Position numbers and translations under genes: made by a program. Of a DNA stretch of 64,000 nucleotides, positions 26,478 through 36,655 are shown piece after piece. The stretch is from Pseudomonas karstica. Lineage in GTDB: Bacteria; Pseudomonadota; Gammaproteobacteria; Pseudomonadales; Pseudomonadaceae. Under the pieces are notes generated by a model. The model was not told the origin of the DNA. It ran no database searches and saw only the letters and a program-made list of their open reading frames with translations. Positions within the stretch are counted from its first letter, which is position 1. The number at the start of each line of letters is the position of its first letter. The stretch spans positions 248,001 to 312,000 of the forward strand of contig NZ_WLYI01000001.1 of the NCBI RefSeq assembly GCF_009707515.1. The letters are read 5' to 3'.

Positions 26478-27251
26478 TCAGAACGCCGGCTTTACTGCGC
26501 CTTTGTACTTCTCTTCGATGAACTTCTTCACTTGCGGGTTGTGCAGGGCTGCAGCCAGCTTCTTCATGGCGTCCGAATCTTTGTTGTCCTCGCGGGCCAC
26601 CAGGATGTTCACGTAAGGTGAGTCGCTGCCTTCGATGGCCAGCGCGTCCTTGGCCGGATCCAGCTTGGCTTCCAGGGCGTAGTTGGTGTTGATCAGTGCC
26701 AGGTCGACCTGGGTCAGCACGCGCGGCAGGGTGGCGGCTTCCAGTTCGCGGAATTTCAGGTCTTTCGGGTTACTGGTGATGTCCTTGATGGTCGCCAGGA
26801 TGTTGGTCGGATCCTTCAGGGTGATCAGGTTGTTCTTGGCCAGCAGCAGCAAGGCACGACCTCCGTTGGTGGCGTCGTTGGGGATCACCACGTTGGCGCC
26901 GCTTGGCAACTCGTCCAGCTTCTTGTACTTGCTGGAGTAAGCGCCCAGGGGTTCCAGGTGCACACCGGCAACGCTCACCAGGTGAGTGCCCTTGGCTTTG
27001 TTGAATTCATCCAGGTACGGCTGGTGCTGGAAAAAGTTGGCGTCCAGGCGCTTTTCAGCCACCTGTACGTTCGGCTGCACGTAGTCGGTGAAGACTTTGA
27101 CTTGCAGGTCGACACCTTCTTTGGCAAGTGCAGGCTTCACGAATTCAAGAATTTCCGCATGCGGTACCGGCGAGGCAGCGACCGTCAGGGTCTCGGCGGC
27201 GTGGGCGGAAAACGCGGCAACGGCGGCGAAAGCAACCAGTATTTTTTTCAT
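26478..27251 (-). CDS. metQ: Methionine ABC transporter substrate-binding protein
   Basis: The 257-residue NlpA/MetQ-family protein binds methionine in the periplasm for MetNI. It has a Sec signal (MKKILVAFAAVAAFSAHA) without a lipobox cysteine, so it appears soluble instead of lipidated. Family landmarks include ASPVPHAEILEFVKP, NFFQHQPYLD and NYALEAKLDPAKDAL. Third gene of metN-metI-metQ, transcribed leftwards. Confidence 0.95.
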   Translation of the reverse strand: MKKILVAFAAVAAFSAHAAETLTVAASPVPHAEILEFVKPALAKEGVDLQVKVFTDYVQPNVQVAEKRLDANFFQHQPYLDEFNKAKGTHLVSVAGVHLEPLGAYSSKYKKLDELPSGANVVIPNDATNGGRALLLLAKNNLITLKDPTNILATIKDITSNPKDLKFRELEAATLPRVLTQVDLALINTNYALEAKLDPAKDALAIEGSDSPYVNILVAREDNKDSDAMKKLAAALHNPQVKKFIEEKYKGAVKPAF

Positions 27252-27302
27252 CCAGTAAGCTCCTTATTCGGGCATTTGTCGGCTTCGTGCCGGGAATTGC
27301 CG

Positions 27303-27977
27303 TTATTTTCGAGAAAAGTGCACCACCAGCTTATCGCCGACGGTTTGCAGAATTTGCACCAGGATCAACAGCAGCACCACAGTCACAACCATTACGTCGG
27401 TCTGGAAACGCTGGTAGCCGAAACGGATTGCCAAGTCACCCAGGCCGCCAGCGCCCACTACACCGGCCATGGCCGTGTAGGAAACCAGCGTAATTGCCGT
27501 CACCGTAATCGCTGCGAAAATACCGGGACGGGCTTCGGGCAGCAGCGCATTGGTGATGATTTGCCGGGTACTGGCCCCCATGGCCTGGGTGGCTTCGATA
27601 ATCCCGCGATCCACTTCACGCAAGGCGGTTTCCACCAGTCGCGCAAAAAATGGCGTCGCTCCAACGACCAGTGGCGGAATCGCGCCTGCAACGCCGAGGG
27701 AGGTGCCGGTGATCAGCACCGTGAACGGAATCATCACAATCAGCAAAATGATGAACGGCAGCGAGCGCAGGATGTTCACGATCAGTGACAGCAGGGCGTA
27801 CAGGCCTTTTTGTTCGAACAATTGGCGTGGGCTGCACAGAAACAGCAGCACGCCCAAAGGCAGGCCAAGCAATACGGTGAACAGCAGCGAACCGAAGAGC
27901 ATGAACATAGTGTCGCCAGTAGCGAGCCAGATTTCATACCAGTCGATGTTGGCGAAAAAACTCAACAGGGTCTCCAT
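27303..27977 (-). CDS. metI: Methionine ABC transporter permease
   Basis: The 224-residue inner-membrane protein has five to six helices and the ABC permease EAA loop (VDRGIIEATQAMGASTRQII). It overlaps metN by one base at the TAATG-type junction. With MetN and MetQ it forms a methionine importer. Confidence 0.95.
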   Translation of the reverse strand: METLLSFFANIDWYEIWLATGDTMFMLFGSLLFTVLLGLPLGVLLFLCSPRQLFEQKGLYALLSLIVNILRSLPFIILLIVMIPFTVLITGTSLGVAGAIPPLVVGATPFFARLVETALREVDRGIIEATQAMGASTRQIITNALLPEARPGIFAAITVTAITLVSYTAMAGVVGAGGLGDLAIRFGYQRFQTDVMVVTVVLLLILVQILQTVGDKLVVHFSRK

Positions 27978-28984
27978 TAGCGCAGCACCTCCATGTGGAC
28001 GTCTGCCGCGGTGAAGCGGGCGAATGCCGCCTCCATGTCGCCGCCGGTGACGGCGAGGGTCAGTTGCCCGTAGGGGATGTCTTTGATGCGGTCGATACGA
28101 CCGGCGAGGATGCTGTAGTCCACTCCCGTTTCGCGGGCGACGGTACCCAGCAGCGGTGCGTAGGTCGCTTCGCCCTGGAACGTCAGGCGCACGATGCGGC
28201 CCGGGACGTGGGCGAAGTCATCGCGCTGCTCACCTTCGTCGATCTGCTCGGATTCTTGTACGAAACGCTTGGTAGTCGGGTGTTTGGGGTGCAAGAAAAC
28301 ATCGGCCACCGAGCCCTGCTCGACGATGACGCCGGCGTCCATCACGGCCACCTGGTCGCAGACCCGGCGAATCACGTCCATCTCATGGGTGATCAGTACG
28401 ATGGTCAGCTTCAGCTCGCGGTTGATCTCTGCCAGCAGCTGCAATACCGAAGCCGTCGTCTGCGGGTCGAGGGCGCTGGTGGCCTCGTCGCACAGCAGGA
28501 TTTTTGGTTTGGTGGCCAGGGCGCGGGCGATGCCGACCCGTTGTTTCTGGCCACCGGACAGCTGCGCCGGGTACTTCTTGGCATGGTCCGACAGGCCGAC
28601 CCGCTCCAGCAATTGCGCCACGCGTTGATCGATCTCGCGGCGCGACAACTCGCCCGCCAGGGTCAGCGGCAGCGCCACGTTGTCGGCAACAGTCTTGGAC
28701 GCCAGCAGGTTGAAGTGCTGGAAGATCATCCCGACCTGCTGGCGGAAACGCCGCAGGTCGTTGGCATCCAGGGAGGTGACTACTTCGTCATCCACGTTGA
28801 TCTGGCCACCGCTGGGTTCTTCCAGACGATTGATCAGGCGCAGCAGAGTACTTTTTCCCGCACCGGAGTGGCCAATCAGGCCGAACACCTGGCCGTTCTC
28901 GACGCGCAGGCTGGTGGGGTGCAGGGCGGGAATATCCTTACCGGCGACGCGGTAGGTTTTATGGACGTTATGAAACTCGATCAC
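27977..28984 (-). CDS. metN: Methionine ABC transporter ATP-binding protein
   Basis: The 335-residue ATPase has Walker A GHSGAGKS at 38-45, the signature LSGGQKQR, Walker [13 protein letters not shown], and a C-terminal NIL/ACT-like regulatory domain ([17 protein letters not shown]) that binds methionine and inhibits transport. First gene of the metNIQ operon. I saw no S-adenosylmethionine riboswitch in the 268 bases upstream. Confidence 0.96.
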   Translation of the reverse strand: MIEFHNVHKTYRVAGKDIPALHPTSLRVENGQVFGLIGHSGAGKSTLLRLINRLEEPSGGQINVDDEVVTSLDANDLRRFRQQVGMIFQHFNLLASKTVADNVALPLTLAGELSRREIDQRVAQLLERVGLSDHAKKYPAQLSGGQKQRVGIARALATKPKILLCDEATSALDPQTTASVLQLLAEINRELKLTIVLITHEMDVIRRVCDQVAVMDAGVIVEQGSVADVFLHPKHPTTKRFVQESEQIDEGEQRDDFAHVPGRIVRLTFQGEATYAPLLGTVARETGVDYSILAGRIDRIKDIPYGQLTLAVTGGDMEAAFARFTAADVHMEVLR

Positions 28985-29252
28985 GTAGCGAACCTTGTGG
29001 GGCGCATTGAAAAGGGATCAGCGGTTAGCCGGACGCGCATTTTAGCCTGTCCGTATAGCGTTTCTTAGCATTTATTTCGCATTCATCCAGCGATTTGGCA
29101 ATAACGCGATCAAAGGTCATAAAAAAGGAACGGCGTAAAACCGTGCCAGTCACTACTTAAGCAACTCGAAGTTCCCGGGTGCCGTGCCCAGGGTTTTTCT
29201 TATGCGAGCCGGGGGATAGCTCTGGCCCATGCAAACAAGGAGCTTTTGTCTG

Positions 29253-31394
29253 ATGAGCACAAAAAAACCAATGACCCCGCCTAAAAGCGAGCTTGCGGGG
29301 ACTGATACCGTGGACCGTGGCAACACCAATGCCAAGCTGCAAAGCCTGGAAGCGTTTCGTTCTGATGCGACGGGCCAGGCATTGCGCACCAATCAAGGTG
29401 TAAAAATCTCCGATAACCAGAACAGCTTGAAGGGCGGCGCTCGCGGTCCCTCACTGCTGGAAGATTTCATCATGCGTGAAAAGATCACGCACTTTGACCA
29501 CGAGCGCATTCCGGAACGCATCGTCCATGCTCGCGGCACTGGGGCCCATGGGTATTTCCAGAGTTATGAGAATCACTCGGCGCTGACCAAGGCCGGTTTC
29601 TTGAGTAATCCTGCGCACAAGACTCCAGTCTTTGCCCGCTTCTCAACCGTGCAGGGCCCGCGAGGTTCCGGCGATACCGTGCGTGATGTACGTGGTTTTG
29701 CCGTGAAGTTTTTCACCGACGAAGGCAACTTCGATCTGGTGGGCAACAACATGCCGATATTTTTCATTCAGGATGCGATCAAGTTTCCTGACTTCGTCCA
29801 TGCGGTAAAACCTGAGCCTCATAACGAAACGCCTACTGGCGGCTCGGCCCACGATACCTTCTGGGATTTTGTTTCGCTGCAGCCGGAGTCGGCGCACATG
29901 GTGATTTGGGCCATGTCTGACCGGGCGATTCCTAAAAGCCTGCGGATGATGCAAGGGTTTGGCGTGCACACCTTTCGTCTGGTGAATGCCGAAGGTAAAT
30001 CCTGTTTCGTCAAATTCCACTGGCGTCCTACGGTAGGTACTTGCTCGCTGGTGTGGGATGAGGCGCAAAAGCTTGCCGGTAAAGACACCGACTTCCATCG
30101 TCGGGACCTGTGGGAATCCATTGAGGGGGGGGATTACCCAGAGTGGGAGCTGGGGGTGCAGGTCGTTGCCGAAGAGGACGAACATAGCTTCGATTTCGAT
30201 CTTCTTGACCCGACCAAGCTCATTCCCGAAGAGCTTGTACCTATTACGCCACTGGGCAAGATGGTACTTAACCGTAACCCGGACAACTTTTTTGCCGAAG
30301 TCGAGCAGGTTGCTTTCTGCCCGGGGCATATCGTGCCGGGTATCGATTTCAGCAATGATCCGCTGCTGCAGGGGCGGCTGTTTTCCTACACCGACACGCA
30401 GATCAGTCGTCTGGGTGGGCCGAACTTTCACGAGTTGCCGATCAACCGCCCGGTGGCGCCGTTCCATAGCGGCCAGCGTGATGCCATGCACCGCACCACC
30501 ATCGACAAGGGGCGTGCCTCTTATGAGCCGAACTCGATTGATGGCGGTTGGCCGAAAGAAACCCCGCCTGCGGCGCAAGACGGTGGGTTTGAAACCTATC
30601 CGGAGCGCATTGATGCCCACAAGATTCGCGAACGTAGTGAGTCGTTCGGCGATCACTTCTCCCAGGCGCGGCTGTTTTTCCGCAGCATGAGCAAGCCTGA
30701 ACAGGAGCACATCATTGCGGCCTACAGCTTTGAACTCGGTAAGGTGGAGCGCGAATTTATCCGGGCGCGCCAGGTCAATGAGATCCTGGCCAATATCGAC
30801 CTGGAACTGGCCAAGCGTGTGGCGCTGAACCTGGGGCTGCCGGTGCCGAAGAAAGGTACGGTGGCGGAACGCAAGACATCCCCCGAACGTTCGCCGGCAC
30901 TGAGCCAGGCGAATCTTCTGGCAGGGGATATCAAGACGCGAAAAGTGGCCATTCTTGCGGCCAATGGCGTCGATGGTGCAGCGATTGCCGCGCTGAAGAA
31001 GGCACTGCGAGCCGAAGGCGCTCACGCCAAGCTGTTGGGGCCAACTTCCGCTCCGGTGATTACCTCTGATGGCAAGAGCCTGCCGGTAGACGCCTCCATG
31101 GAAGGCTTGCCGTCGGTAGCGTTTGACGCGGTGTTTGTGCCTGGTGGTGCCAAGTCGGTCCAAGCGTTGAGCGGCGACGGCGTTGCGTTGCATTACCTGC
31201 TGGAGGCCTACAAGCATTTGAAGGCGATTGCCTTGGCCGGGGAGGCAAAGCAGTTGCTGGATGTGCTGAAGCTTACGACGGATGCGGGGTTGATTGTTGG
31301 CGGGGATGCCAAGGCGTTCAAGGCGTTTTTTGCGGCGATTGCCCAGCACCGGGTCTGGGATCGCGAGCCGAAGGCCAAGGCGGTTCCGGCTTAA
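29253..31394 (+). CDS. katE: Large-subunit monofunctional catalase HPII
   Basis: Start chosen at ATG 29253 ([14 protein letters not shown]), 10 bases after AAGGAG; an upstream in-frame ATG precedes that Shine-Dalgarno. The 713-residue protein is a clade 2 catalase: catalytic histidine in [14 protein letters not shown], conserved [17 protein letters not shown], proximal tyrosine region [10 protein letters not shown], and a C-terminal flavodoxin/DJ-1-like domain ([25 protein letters not shown]). It breaks down hydrogen peroxide, typically in stationary phase. In PAO1 katE lies elsewhere, so this placement is lineage-specific. Confidence 0.96.
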   Translation: MSTKKPMTPPKSELAGTDTVDRGNTNAKLQSLEAFRSDATGQALRTNQGVKISDNQNSLKGGARGPSLLEDFIMREKITHFDHERIPERIVHARGTGAHGYFQSYENHSALTKAGFLSNPAHKTPVFARFSTVQGPRGSGDTVRDVRGFAVKFFTDEGNFDLVGNNMPIFFIQDAIKFPDFVHAVKPEPHNETPTGGSAHDTFWDFVSLQPESAHMVIWAMSDRAIPKSLRMMQGFGVHTFRLVNAEGKSCFVKFHWRPTVGTCSLVWDEAQKLAGKDTDFHRRDLWESIEGGDYPEWELGVQVVAEEDEHSFDFDLLDPTKLIPEELVPITPLGKMVLNRNPDNFFAEVEQVAFCPGHIVPGIDFSNDPLLQGRLFSYTDTQISRLGGPNFHELPINRPVAPFHSGQRDAMHRTTIDKGRASYEPNSIDGGWPKETPPAAQDGGFETYPERIDAHKIRERSESFGDHFSQARLFFRSMSKPEQEHIIAAYSFELGKVEREFIRARQVNEILANIDLELAKRVALNLGLPVPKKGTVAERKTSPERSPALSQANLLAGDIKTRKVAILAANGVDGAAIAALKKALRAEGAHAKLLGPTSAPVITSDGKSLPVDASMEGLPSVAFDAVFVPGGAKSVQALSGDGVALHYLLEAYKHLKAIALAGEAKQLLDVLKLTTDAGLIVGGDAKAFKAFFAAIAQHRVWDREPKAKAVPA

Positions 31395-31402
31395 TCACCA
31401 GC

Positions 31403-31437
31403 ATGATCATTCCCACGCTCTTCGTGGGAATGATCAT
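31403..31437. repeat. Short palindromic repeat (GATCATTCCC type)
   Basis: ATGATCATTCCCACG, five-base loop, CGTGGGAATGATCAT, a perfect 15-bp inverted repeat. Same family as 26436-26465. Located between the convergent katE and PA5502-like genes, likely serving as a terminator. Confidence 0.85.
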
Positions 31438-31446
31438 CACGTGGTG

Positions 31447-32166
31447 TCAGTCCGTCTTGTGCGGAATCAGCACGACCTGCGCCGGAATGTGCTTGAGAAT
31501 CTGCCGGTGAATTTTCAGGTCATACGCAGGGTCAATCCGTTTCACCCGTTTGGTCAGCAAAGTAGCCAGCCATGGGTAGTCCTGGGTGCGGGGCGCCTGA
31601 ATGCTGACATCGCACTGGTAATTCACCACATCGGTGGCAATCGCATCCAATTGATGGCGCAACGCCTGGATATCAGTGAGGTTCAACGCCACGGTAGTGC
31701 TTTCAGCCGCCGGATCGATGACCTTGGCGGGGGGCTTGGTTTCGGCCGCTTTCAAAGCGGCTTCGGCCTTGTCGAGCTCGGCTTTGCGGGCATGGGCGAT
31801 AGCGCTGTTGACGCCGCCAGTCAGGGCAGGGGCCGTGGGCATCAGCGCTCGAGCGCGGCTCAACGCCGTCGCGGCCGCGTTGACATCGCCTTTTTGCAGG
31901 ACGATCTGGCTGCGCTGCAAATAAGCTTCGGCCAATTGGCGTTGGTAAGGCTCCAGGGTTGGATCGTTGGGCGACTGGGCCTGTAATGTGGAGAGCTGGT
32001 CTTCAGCGGTGGCCAGCTCACTGCTGGCCAGGTTTTGTTCCAGCTGCGCGATGACCGCGGCCCGCGTCTGCGAGGCCTCGGGGGGCGCGAGCGGCGTGCT
32101 TTGACAGGCGCCCAGCAGCAGGGAAAATGCGGCAAGGAGCAGATAACGGGAGGTGAACAGCTTCAT
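31447..32166 (-). CDS. PA5502-like lipoprotein with TPR-like repeats
   Basis: The 239-residue product has a lipobox signal (LLLAAFSLLLGAC) and a helical region (AVIAQLEQNLASSELATAEDQL, YQRQLAEAYLQRSQIVLQKGDVNAAATALSRA, split here) reminiscent of tetratricopeptide repeats. A C-terminal basic domain (LLTKRVKRIDPAYDL) follows. It lies 37 bases after znuB in the same direction, the same neighbour as PA5502 next to znuB in P. aeruginosa, so it may belong to the zinc operon. Function unknown. Confidence 0.8.
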   Translation of the reverse strand: MKLFTSRYLLLAAFSLLLGACQSTPLAPPEASQTRAAVIAQLEQNLASSELATAEDQLSTLQAQSPNDPTLEPYQRQLAEAYLQRSQIVLQKGDVNAAATALSRARALMPTAPALTGGVNSAIAHARKAELDKAEAALKAAETKPPAKVIDPAAESTTVALNLTDIQALRHQLDAIATDVVNYQCDVSIQAPRTQDYPWLATLLTKRVKRIDPAYDLKIHRQILKHIPAQVVLIPHKTD

Positions 32167-32203
32167 TCCTGCGACTCTCTATTTGCGCAAAAAGCGAGCA
32201 AGT

Positions 32204-32992
32204 CTACACCCCACGGCGAGGCAGGACAAAGCTCAGCAGAAACAGCGCGGCTGCCGTGACCACAATCGACGGCCCGGCGGGGGTATCTTTGAACCAGGAC
32301 AGCGCCAGGCCACCACACACCGCAATCGTCCCCAAAAAGCTGGCGCCAACCGCCATTTGCTCCGGAGAGCGGGCGTGACGCTGGGCGGCAGCCGCAGGAA
32401 TGATCAGCAGTGAGGTGATCAACAATACGCCGACAATCTTCATTGCGACAGCGATCACTACGGCAATTAACAGCATCAGGGCCAAGCGCAGTGCAGCCAC
32501 CGGCAAGCCTTCGACGGTGGCCAACTCTTCGTGGACGGTGATCGCCAGCAACGGGCGCCACAGCACTACCAACAGCACCAGCACGACTGCGCTGCCACCG
32601 AGGATCCAGGCCAGATCGTTCGGGCTGATTGCCAGCAGGTCGCCAAACAGATAGGCCATCAGGTCGATGCGCACTTCATGCATGAAGCTCAGCACCACCA
32701 AGCCTAATGACAGGGTGCTCGGCGCCAGAATCCCCAGTAGCGTGTCGGAAGCCAGTGGCTGGCGCTGTTGCAAGGTCACCAGTAGCACCGCCAGCAGCAG
32801 GCAGCCGACGGTGACGGCGATGGTTGGGCTGACATCCAGCAGAAAACCCATGGCCACGCCGAGTAGCGCAGCATGGGACAGGGTGTCGCCAAAATAGGCC
32901 ATGCGGCGCCAGACCACGAACGAACCCAGCGGGCCTGCCACCAGTGCCAGGGCCAAGCCTGCCAGCAGGGCGTAGAGCAGAAAATCAGCCAT
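32204..32992 (-). CDS. znuB: Zinc ABC transporter permease
   Basis: The open frame runs further upstream, but the start at ATG 32990-32992 ([23 protein letters not shown]) gives the normal 262 residues and overlaps the znuC stop by eight bases. It has about eight membrane helices and the family segments [21 protein letters not shown] and [10 protein letters not shown]. It is the membrane channel for zinc import with ZnuA and ZnuC. Confidence 0.95.
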   Translation of the reverse strand: MADFLLYALLAGLALALVAGPLGSFVVWRRMAYFGDTLSHAALLGVAMGFLLDVSPTIAVTVGCLLLAVLLVTLQQRQPLASDTLLGILAPSTLSLGLVVLSFMHEVRIDLMAYLFGDLLAISPNDLAWILGGSAVVLVLLVVLWRPLLAITVHEELATVEGLPVAALRLALMLLIAVVIAVAMKIVGVLLITSLLIIPAAAAQRHARSPEQMAVGASFLGTIAVCGGLALSWFKDTPAGPSIVVTAAALFLLSFVLPRRGV

Positions 32993-33770
32993 GCTTGCAG
33001 CTATCTCCGTGAACGTGAGTATGGGGCGCAGATGTGTCGTCGACCACGGCACCATGCAGGTCATGGGCGTGATCATGGTGGTGGTGATAAATCGCCAGGC
33101 TTTGGGCGTTCTTGCCGAACAGCTCGACGAAGGCTGGGTCGCCGCTGACCTGCTCCGGGTGGCCGGAGCAACAGACGTGGCGATTGAGGCATACCACCTG
33201 GTCGGTAGTGCTCATCACCAGGTGCAAATCATGAGAGACCATCAGCACGCCGCAGCCGTGGCGGTCTCGCAGGCGAGTGATCAGGCTATACAGCTCGGCC
33301 TGGCCGGCGACGTCGACGCCTTGGACGGGCTCATCGAGCACCAGCAACTGCGGTTCGCGCAACAGTGCGCGGGCCAGCAATACGCGCTGCATTTCGCCGC
33401 CGGAGATTTTTTGTATCGGGCTGTCGATCACTTGCTCGGCGCCGACCTCCTTGAGAGCGGACAGGGCGCGGGCGCGGTCGGTCCCCGGCACCAGGCGCAG
33501 GAAGCGCAATACCGACAGTGGCAGGGTTGGGTCGACATGCAGTTTTTGCGGCATATAGCCCACCCGCAGCTTCGGCTTGCGCCACACGCTGCCGCTGTCG
33601 GGCTTGAGCAAGCCAAGTACGGCGCGCACCAGGGTGGTCTTGCCCGCACCGTTGGGTCCGATCAGCGTGACGATCTGCCCTGGCTCGACGCTCAGCGCAA
33701 TATTGTCCAGCACGTTCTGCCCGGCGAATGTGACGCCGACCTGCTCCAGGCGGATTAGCGCAGTGCTCAT
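32985..33770 (-). CDS. znuC: Zinc ABC transporter ATP-binding protein
   Basis: Start at ATG 33768-33770 ([13 protein letters not shown]), giving 261 residues and an ATGA overlap with zur. Walker A is GPNGAGKTT, the signature motif is ISGGEMQR, and Walker B is [12 protein letters not shown]. The C-terminus is a histidine-rich tail ([26 protein letters not shown]) that probably binds zinc and may regulate the ATPase. Operon zur-znuC-znuB. Confidence 0.96.
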   Translation of the reverse strand: MSTALIRLEQVGVTFAGQNVLDNIALSVEPGQIVTLIGPNGAGKTTLVRAVLGLLKPDSGSVWRKPKLRVGYMPQKLHVDPTLPLSVLRFLRLVPGTDRARALSALKEVGAEQVIDSPIQKISGGEMQRVLLARALLREPQLLVLDEPVQGVDVAGQAELYSLITRLRDRHGCGVLMVSHDLHLVMSTTDQVVCLNRHVCCSGHPEQVSGDPAFVELFGKNAQSLAIYHHHHDHAHDLHGAVVDDTSAPHTHVHGDSCKHG

Positions 33771-34252
33771 CAAGCCCCCCGGCAGCCCGAGCAAATGCCA
33801 ACGACTTCGACGGTTTGCCCTTCCACCGTGAAGCCGACATCACCCGCGCTCTTGATGATGCTGTCGCTGATGCTTTTTTGTTCAAGCTCGATGGCGGCGT
33901 GGCATTCGCGGCAGATCAGGAACTGGCCTTGATGGGCGTGTTCTGGATGATTGCAGCCGACGAACGCGTTGAGCGAGGCGATGCGGTGCACCAAGCCGTT
34001 TTCCAGCAGGAAGTCCAGTGCGCGGTAAACCGTCGGCGGCGCAGCGCGACGGCCATCCTGCTCGCTGAGCACGCCGAGGATGTCGTAGGCGCCCAAGGGT
34101 TTATGGCTTTGCCAGACCAACTCCAGCACCCGCCGGCGCAAGGCGGTCAGGCGCAGGCCTTGACGTGCGCACAGGGCATCGGCCTCCGACAGCGCGGTGT
34201 GTACGCAGTGAGAGTGATCATGGGGACGGCTGGCAAGCGGTGTTTTAGGCAT
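33770..34252 (-). CDS. zur: Zinc uptake regulator Zur (Fur family)
   Basis: This 160-residue Fur-family repressor has a winged helix ([35 protein letters not shown]) and a dimerisation/metal domain with [17 protein letters not shown] and a C-terminal CSGC. The two CxxC pairs form the structural zinc site. It heads the leftward zur-znuC-znuB operon and is divergent from znuA, so it likely represses both from the shared 67-base promoter. Confidence 0.95.
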   Translation of the reverse strand: MPKTPLASRPHDHSHCVHTALSEADALCARQGLRLTALRRRVLELVWQSHKPLGAYDILGVLSEQDGRRAAPPTVYRALDFLLENGLVHRIASLNAFVGCNHPEHAHQGQFLICRECHAAIELEQKSISDSIIKSAGDVGFTVEGQTVEVVGICSGCRGA

Positions 34253-34279
34253 GAGCGGCGACAGATATTTGTGAGAGAC

Positions 34280-34292
34280 GTTATTATGTTAC
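34280..34292. promoter_or_regulatory. Putative Zur box in the zur/znuA divergent promoter
   Basis: GTTATTATGTTAC is an imperfect dyad resembling Zur operators (GTTAT.AT..TAAC type). It is the only candidate in the 67 bases between the zur and znuA starts and the context strongly predicts an operator. The symmetry is only partial. Confidence 0.5.
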
Positions 34293-34319
34293 CCGTTCCT
34301 GCCTCCTTGAGTGGTTATC

Positions 34320-35240
34320 GTGTCCCGACTTTTTCCCATTTTTGTCGTATTTGTCACCAGTTTGTTCATTGCAGGCGCTGCTCAGGCCGAGGTTCGAGTG
34401 CTGACCAGTATCAAGCCTCTGCAACTGATTGCTGCGGCTGTGCAGGACGGAGTGGCCGTTCCAGAGGTGTTGCTGGCGCCGGGGGCGTCGCCGCATAACT
34501 ACGCGTTGCGTCCTTCCGACGTACGGCGTGTGCAGTCGGTGGAACTGTTGTATTGGATCGGTCCTGACATGGAAAGCTTTCTGCCGCGTGTCTTGAAGGG
34601 TCGCCATTTGCCGACGGTGGCGGTTCAGGACCTGCCTGGGATGAAACTCCGGCGTTTTGGCGAAGATAGCCACTCACATGGCGATGAAGCCGACGAGCAT
34701 GATCACGATCATCGCCCTGGCAGCCTGGATGCCCATTTGTGGCTGTCGACGGTCAATGCCCGGGTAATCGCCGCCCGCATGGCGGCGGACCTCAGTGCGG
34801 CCGATCCCACCAATGCCGAGCGTTATCAGAGCAACGTAAAGGCCTTTGAAGGCCGTCTGGATGCGCTGGATATACGCTTGAAGACGCGTCTGGCGGGTAC
34901 CGCCGGCAAACCTTACTTCGTATTCCACGAAGCGTTTGATTATTTCGAAGAGGCCTACGGTCTCAAGCACGCTGGGGTGTTCAGCGTTGCTGCCGAAGTG
35001 CAGCCCGGCGCCCAGCATGTGGCGGCGATGCGCACCCGTTTGCAGGAAGTGGGCAAGACTTGCGTGTTCAGTGAGCCGCCGTTGCGCCCGCGCCTGGCAG
35101 AGACGCTGGTTGCTGGTTTGCCAGTAAAACTGGCAGAACTGGACGCACTCGGTGGCTACACCCCGGCTACGGCCCAGGGTTATGAGCAGGTGCTGGAAAA
35201 GCTGGGCAATGACCTGGCAGGGTGCCTGGAGTCGTTGTAA
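34320..35240 (+). CDS. znuA: Zinc ABC transporter substrate-binding protein
   Basis: Start chosen at GTG 34320, about 6 bases after GAGTGG, giving 306 residues with a Sec signal ending AGAAQA. The cluster A-1 metal-binding protein has ligand histidines in SPHNYALRPSDV, LDAHLWLSTVNA and FHEAFDYFEEAYG, and a histidine/aspartate-rich loop (SHSHGDEADEHDHDH) typical of zinc-specific members. It captures zinc in the periplasm for ZnuBC. A solitary REP palindrome follows its stop. Confidence 0.95.
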   Translation: MSRLFPIFVVFVTSLFIAGAAQAEVRVLTSIKPLQLIAAAVQDGVAVPEVLLAPGASPHNYALRPSDVRRVQSVELLYWIGPDMESFLPRVLKGRHLPTVAVQDLPGMKLRRFGEDSHSHGDEADEHDHDHRPGSLDAHLWLSTVNARVIAARMAADLSAADPTNAERYQSNVKAFEGRLDALDIRLKTRLAGTAGKPYFVFHEAFDYFEEAYGLKHAGVFSVAAEVQPGAQHVAAMRTRLQEVGKTCVFSEPPLRPRLAETLVAGLPVKLAELDALGGYTPATAQGYEQVLEKLGNDLAGCLESL

Positions 35241-35250
35241 CGCCCTTTTC

Positions 35251-35278
35251 TGTAGGCGCGAGCTTGCTCGCGCCTACA
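35251..35278. repeat. Solitary REP palindrome
   Basis: TGTAGGCGCGAGC-TT-GCTCGCGCCTACA, a perfect 13-bp inverted repeat. Unlike the other REPs here it is single, not paired. It sits five bases before the 3' end of thrB and 10 bases after znuA, so it probably terminates both convergent genes. Confidence 0.88.
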
Positions 35279-35283
35279 GGGAA

Positions 35284-36234
35284 TTACAGGGCAAACGGCA
35301 GCGGTGTGCTGACCTGCTGACGCTGGGCCAAGCGCTGCTGAAACTCGGCCGGGTCGTGAATCAGTACATCCTGGCCGGCAAAGGATTCGGCCGCGATCAG
35401 CCGTGACAGCCAGAACCGTACACATGCCACCCGCAGCATCGTCGGCCACAGCTGCGCTTCCTTCGCGGTAAACGGTCGCAAACCCGCATAAGCCCCCAAC
35501 AATGCCCGCGCCCGTTGCCCGTCAATGACGCCGTCGGCATCCGAGCACCAGTCATTCAAGGCAATGGCCACGTCGTACAGCATCGGCCCGGAGCAGGCGT
35601 TGTAGAAATCGATCAGCCCGGTCAGGTGGGTGCCTTCGAACATCGCGTTGTCGCGAAACAGGTCGGCGTGGATATTGGCCTGGGGCAGCGCGAGGATCTG
35701 CGCCTTGTGCGTTTCGATTTCATCCAGGGCGTCTTGCAGTAGACGCTGTTGTTCCTGATCAAGGTGCGAGATCAGTTGTGTGCCTTCGCTGAGCATCCAG
35801 TCCAGCCCGCGATCGGTCTTGCGCTCCAGCACTTTGGTTTGGGTTGCCAGGTGCAGATGGCCAAGCAACTCGCCCACTTGTACGCAATGTTGGGCATTGG
35901 CGTCCTTGACGTGCTTGCCTGCCAGGCGCGGTTGCAGCAGCGCCGGCTTGCCGGCAAGCATGCGCAGGGCTACGCCGTCGGTGGTGCGCAGGGCGTAAGG
36001 CACTGGCAGGTCGGCCTCGTGGAGTACATCCAGCAGTTCGATGAAGAACGGCATTTCCTGCACGGGGCCGCGTTCAATCAGGGTCAGGACAAACTCGCCC
36101 TGTTCCAGGCTGATGAAGAAATTGGTGTTTTCACTACCGGCAGCGATCCCCTGGAAGTCAAGCAGGCGGCCGAGTCCGTAAGGGGCGAGAAAGGTTTCCA
36201 GCTCGGGCCGAGCCAGGGGGGTGAACACAGACAT
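35284..36234 (-). CDS. thrB: Homoserine kinase (ThrB, APH-fold type)
   Basis: The 316-residue enzyme phosphorylates homoserine in threonine synthesis. It is the pseudomonad type with an aminoglycoside phosphotransferase fold, not the GHMP-type ThrB of E. coli. Motifs are the nucleotide-binding GSENTNFFISL, the catalytic NIHADLFRDNAMF, and the metal-binding GLIDFYNACSGPMLYDVA. It lies immediately downstream of the DUF2782 gene on the same strand (56 bases). Confidence 0.93.
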   Translation of the reverse strand: MSVFTPLARPELETFLAPYGLGRLLDFQGIAAGSENTNFFISLEQGEFVLTLIERGPVQEMPFFIELLDVLHEADLPVPYALRTTDGVALRMLAGKPALLQPRLAGKHVKDANAQHCVQVGELLGHLHLATQTKVLERKTDRGLDWMLSEGTQLISHLDQEQQRLLQDALDEIETHKAQILALPQANIHADLFRDNAMFEGTHLTGLIDFYNACSGPMLYDVAIALNDWCSDADGVIDGQRARALLGAYAGLRPFTAKEAQLWPTMLRVACVRFWLSRLIAAESFAGQDVLIHDPAEFQQRLAQRQQVSTPLPFAL

Positions 36235-36290
36235 GGTTAAAACTGCCAGTACGGGCGCTGCAGGTCGCAGCGCCGATTAAAGTTAAGAAA

Positions 36291-36581
36291 TCATTTCCAT
36301 TCGAAGATCTTCCATGACGGGATCAGCATATCCGGCTGGTCCGAGCGAATGAAATTCGCATCGGTTCCGTCCGCGCGCACCAGGAAATAAGGCGGTGCGC
36401 CCTTGGGGGTAACCTTGATGGCATACAGGAAGCCGTTTTGGCGGTATTCCTGAATCGTCTTGTCGCCTTCGGTGCGGATAGTAACTTCCGGGTCTCCCGA
36501 GGGTGCAGTGTCTGCCGCGACGGCGGCCAGCGGAACGAATGCAATCAAACCCGTCAGCAACAGGCGATTTAGTGTACGCAT
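36291..36581 (-). CDS. DUF2782 small secreted protein
   Basis: This 96-residue protein has a Sec signal (MRTLNRLLLTGLIAFVPLAAVAA) and a compact beta domain (VTIRTEGDKTIQEYRQNGFLYAIKV, split here, then GAPPYFLVRADG and IPSWKIFEW). It matches DUF2782, found between thrB and polA in pseudomonads. Divergent from polA with 74 bases between starts. Function unknown. Confidence 0.88.
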   Translation of the reverse strand: MRTLNRLLLTGLIAFVPLAAVAADTAPSGDPEVTIRTEGDKTIQEYRQNGFLYAIKVTPKGAPPYFLVRADGTDANFIRSDQPDMLIPSWKIFEWK

Positions 36582-36655
36582 GATAACCTTGTCCCTTTGT
36601 CGTCATTGGTCCGGCTATTCTAGCGCCTGACCCGCCGAAAAGGTTGATTCTGCTC

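Noticed and set aside
28985-29252. Search for a methionine-related riboswitch upstream of metN
   Set aside because: No SAM-type aptamer core or terminator/antiterminator pair was recognisable.
29643-31349. 568-codon frame antisense to katE
   Set aside because: Shadow of a complete catalase; no homologous motifs.
26436-31437. Palindromes at 26436 and 31403 as CRISPR repeats
   Set aside because: They are single, kilobases apart, with no spacer arrays or cas genes; they behave as dispersed intergenic palindromes.
31294-31986. 230-codon plus-strand frame crossing the katE end and the palindrome
   Set aside because: It runs through the 3' end of katE, a repeat and the antisense of a clear lipoprotein gene.
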